Source of the DNA: Burkholderia sp. SRS-W-2-2016
Lineage (GTDB): Bacteria; Pseudomonadota; Gammaproteobacteria; Burkholderiales; Burkholderiaceae
Assembly (NCBI RefSeq): GCF_001931485.1
Contig: NZ_MSDV01000066.1
Span: forward strand, 1-41,589
Direction: 5' to 3'
Length of the DNA stretch: 41,589 bases
The notes under the pieces were generated by a model. The model saw nothing but the letters and a program-made list of their open reading frames with translations, had not been told where the DNA came from and searched no databases. The position numbers and the translations under genes were made by a program. This document shows positions 39,972 to 41,589 of the stretch, piece by piece; within the stretch, counting starts at the first letter, position 1; each line of letters starts with the position of its first letter.

Positions 39972-41326
39972 GCTGCGGTCTCCTTCTGTTCGCTCTTGAG
40001 CGCGTCCTTCATCGTATTCACCCAGTATTCGTGCTGACACACGAACAGGCCCTCGTCCTCGCTGCGTTCGCCGGAGATGAGCGGCTTGATACCCATCTGC
40101 TTCGCGTTCTCGTCCGGACCGTGGACCCACAGCGGCGCGCCGCGCGACAGGTCGTTCCACATCGCCGTGATGCCGGCGTAACCGGACTGGCACGCGCGGA
40201 ATTCTTCGAGGTCGTCGGCGGTGCCCATGCCGGACACGTTGAAGAAGTCCTCGTACTGGCGAATCCGCACCGCGCGGTCTTCGGCGCTTTCACCCTTCGG
40301 CGCGAAGCAGAAGATGCTCACTTCGGTCTTGTCGACGCTGAGCGGGCGCACCACGCGAATCTGCGTGCTGAACTGGTCCATCAGGAACACGTTCGGATAC
40401 AGGCACAGATTGCGGGTCTGGTTGACGATAAAGTCGGCCTGCACTTCGCCGACCCGGCTCTTGATTTCCTCGCGATGCTTGAACACCGGACGCACTTCCG
40501 GATTCATCGTTTTGGTCCACAGCAGGATGTGGCCGTTGTCGAAGCCGTACACGCCGGCGACCGACTTGCTCCAGCTGTTCGCGTCGACCGCCTGGGTGCC
40601 GTCTTCCTTGCGGCGGCCCATCGTTGCCGCGTAATTCCAGTGCACGGTGCTGACGTGGTAGCCGTCGCAGCCGTTTTCCATCTGCATCTTCCAGTTGCCG
40701 TCGTAGACATACGTGGAGTTGCCGCGCAGCACTTCGAGACCGTTCGGGCTCTGATCGACGATCTGGTCGATGATCACACGCGACTCGCCCAGGTACTCTT
40801 CGAGCGATTGCACGTCGGCATTCAGGCTGCCGAACAGGAAGCCGCGATAGTTCTGGAAGCGCGGGACCTTGCGCAGATCGTGCGAGCCGTTCTTGTTGAA
40901 TTGCACCGGATATTCGGTGGTCTTCTCGTCCTTCACCTTCAGCAGCTTGCCGGTGTTCGAGAAAGTCCAGCCGTGGAACGGGCAGGTAAAGCTGCCTTTA
41001 TTGCCGTGCTTGCGACGGCACAGCATCGCGCCCTTGTGCGCGCACGCGTTGATCACCGCGTTCAGCTCGCCGGTCTTGTCGCGCGTGATGACGATCGGCT
41101 GACGGCCGATCCACGTGGTGTAGTAGTCGTTGTTGTTCGGAATCTGGCTCTCGTGCGCGAGATAGACCCAGTTTTTCTCGAAGATGTGTTTCATCTCGAG
41201 TTCGAACAGGTCCGCGTTGGTGAACATATCGCGGCGGCAGCGATACACGCCGGCTTCCTTGTCGTCCTGCACCGCGGTCGCGAGCAGTTGTTCCAGATCG
41301 CTGGCTTTATCGATAATGGCAGACAT
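39968..41326 (-). CDS. benA: Benzoate 1,2-dioxygenase alpha subunit BenA
   Basis: 452-aa catalytic subunit of benzoate 1,2-dioxygenase. The Rieske motif is NACAHKGAMLCRRKHGNKG followed by FTCPFHGWTF; the mononuclear iron site is MENGCDGYHVSTVHW, with the standard Asp before the first His. Benzoate is converted to the cis-diol carboxylate. The start MSAIIDKAS at 41326 has AGGAG; an in-frame ATG further upstream (41368) lies in the intergenic region. It lies 111 bp after catA. No ben regulator (BenM/BenR) is in the window. Confidence 0.95.
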   Translation of the reverse strand: MSAIIDKASDLEQLLATAVQDDKEAGVYRCRRDMFTNADLFELEMKHIFEKNWVYLAHESQIPNNNDYYTTWIGRQPIVITRDKTGELNAVINACAHKGAMLCRRKHGNKGSFTCPFHGWTFSNTGKLLKVKDEKTTEYPVQFNKNGSHDLRKVPRFQNYRGFLFGSLNADVQSLEEYLGESRVIIDQIVDQSPNGLEVLRGNSTYVYDGNWKMQMENGCDGYHVSTVHWNYAATMGRRKEDGTQAVDANSWSKSVAGVYGFDNGHILLWTKTMNPEVRPVFKHREEIKSRVGEVQADFIVNQTRNLCLYPNVFLMDQFSTQIRVVRPLSVDKTEVSIFCFAPKGESAEDRAVRIRQYEDFFNVSGMGTADDLEEFRACQSGYAGITAMWNDLSRGAPLWVHGPDENAKQMGIKPLISGERSEDEGLFVCQHEYWVNTMKDALKSEQKETAA

Positions 41327-41437
41327 TTTTGCACTCCTAGGCAGGCTCCGAACCGGGTTCGAAGTCACTTGCGCTGGTATCAGACTATTAAGTACCTGTG
41401 GACTACGGCAGCGCTTTCGCGCCGCCGCCGCTCTGTG

Positions 41438-41589
41438 TCAAGCCTCGGCCGAAGCGCGCAGGCGGTAGACCAGCTGGTTGTCCTTGCCCTGCACCAGCGG
41501 CGTGATCGTGAAGTTGAACTCGATGTCCTTGTACGCGTCGGCCTTCAGGCCCAGCGCCGCGCCACCGTTCTTTTCCGTAACCGGCGGGA
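41438..41589 (-). CDS. catA: C-terminal end of catechol 1,2-dioxygenase CatA (truncated by window)
   Basis: The last ~50 codons of a minus-strand gene are present, ending with the stop at 41440-41438. The fragment contains KADAYKDIEFNFTITPLVQG and ends YRLRASAEA. That resembles the closing strand of intradiol catechol dioxygenases of Burkholderiaceae, where catA commonly precedes benABCD. CatA cleaves catechol, the product of BenABCD, to cis,cis-muconate. The iron-ligand region lies outside the window, so identity rests on a short end and gene order. Confidence 0.65.
   Translation of the reverse strand, partial: PPVTEKNGGAALGLKADAYKDIEFNFTITPLVQGKDNQLVYRLRASAEA

Noticed and set aside
1..41589. 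Transfer RNA, ribosomal RNA, insertion sequences or prophage genes
   Set aside because: No cloverleaf, rRNA-like sequence, transposase or integrase motif was recognised on either strand by eye.

Overview
The window is GC-rich DNA with long, tightly packed catabolic operons. The gene content (catA-benABCD, RhaSTPQ-type ABC uptake with a non-phosphorylating L-rhamnose pathway, nasT-nasS, H-NS/Bv3F-type protein, many LysR and MFS genes) and protein sequences suggest a beta-proteobacterium of the Burkholderiaceae, most likely Paraburkholderia. This assignment is made by family recognition only.

Layout. (A) 1-3110: a G-rich tract, the C-terminal half of a CynX/NimT-like MFS transporter, a 38-copy 9-bp tandem array that begins at the transporter's stop codon, then a nitrate-sensing nasT-nasS pair. 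(B) 3161-13260: an L-rhamnose catabolic island. A leftward operon rhaM - lactonase - rhaT - rhaP - rhaQ - rhaS and a second leftward operon (2-keto-3-deoxy-rhamnonate dehydrogenase - rhmD - rhamnose dehydrogenase) flank a rightward GbpR-like LysR gene. The rhaM promoter region has a near-consensus promoter next to a T-N11-A dyad, as expected for LysR control. (C) 13464-24286: small membrane or exported proteins, an H-NS-like protein, a single-cysteine ArsC/LMW-phosphatase-like protein, a J-domain protein, an FMN reductase, an amidase, CDP-diacylglycerol diphosphatase and a fatty acid desaturase. Several structured intergenic regions lie here. (D) 24288-36313: a divergent, apparently uncharacterised catabolic regulon. 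Leftward: flavoprotein monooxygenase - Rid protein - DUF1028 - M20 deacylase, then an ACS-type MFS transporter. Rightward: a LysR regulator, a Rieske oxygenase with a CntA-like bridging Glu, and a four-gene polyamine-type ABC importer. (E) 36367-41589: the benzoate operon (catA end, benA, benB, benC, benD), followed on the same strand by a second Rid protein and an RraA-family protein.

How they work together. Region B encodes import, anomer conversion, oxidation, lactone opening, dehydration and a second oxidation of L-rhamnose, but no enzyme for the final C-C cleavage is in the window. Region E turns benzoate into catechol and begins ring cleavage. Region D is the best candidate for an undescribed system. 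It has two transporters, two oxygenases, an M20 hydrolase, a DUF1028 protein and a Rid protein around one LysR gene, and that gene is bracketed by two copies of a TGCAT/ATGCA dyad. I infer an imported nitrogenous, possibly N-methylated or N-acylated, substrate; the substrate itself cannot be read from sequence.
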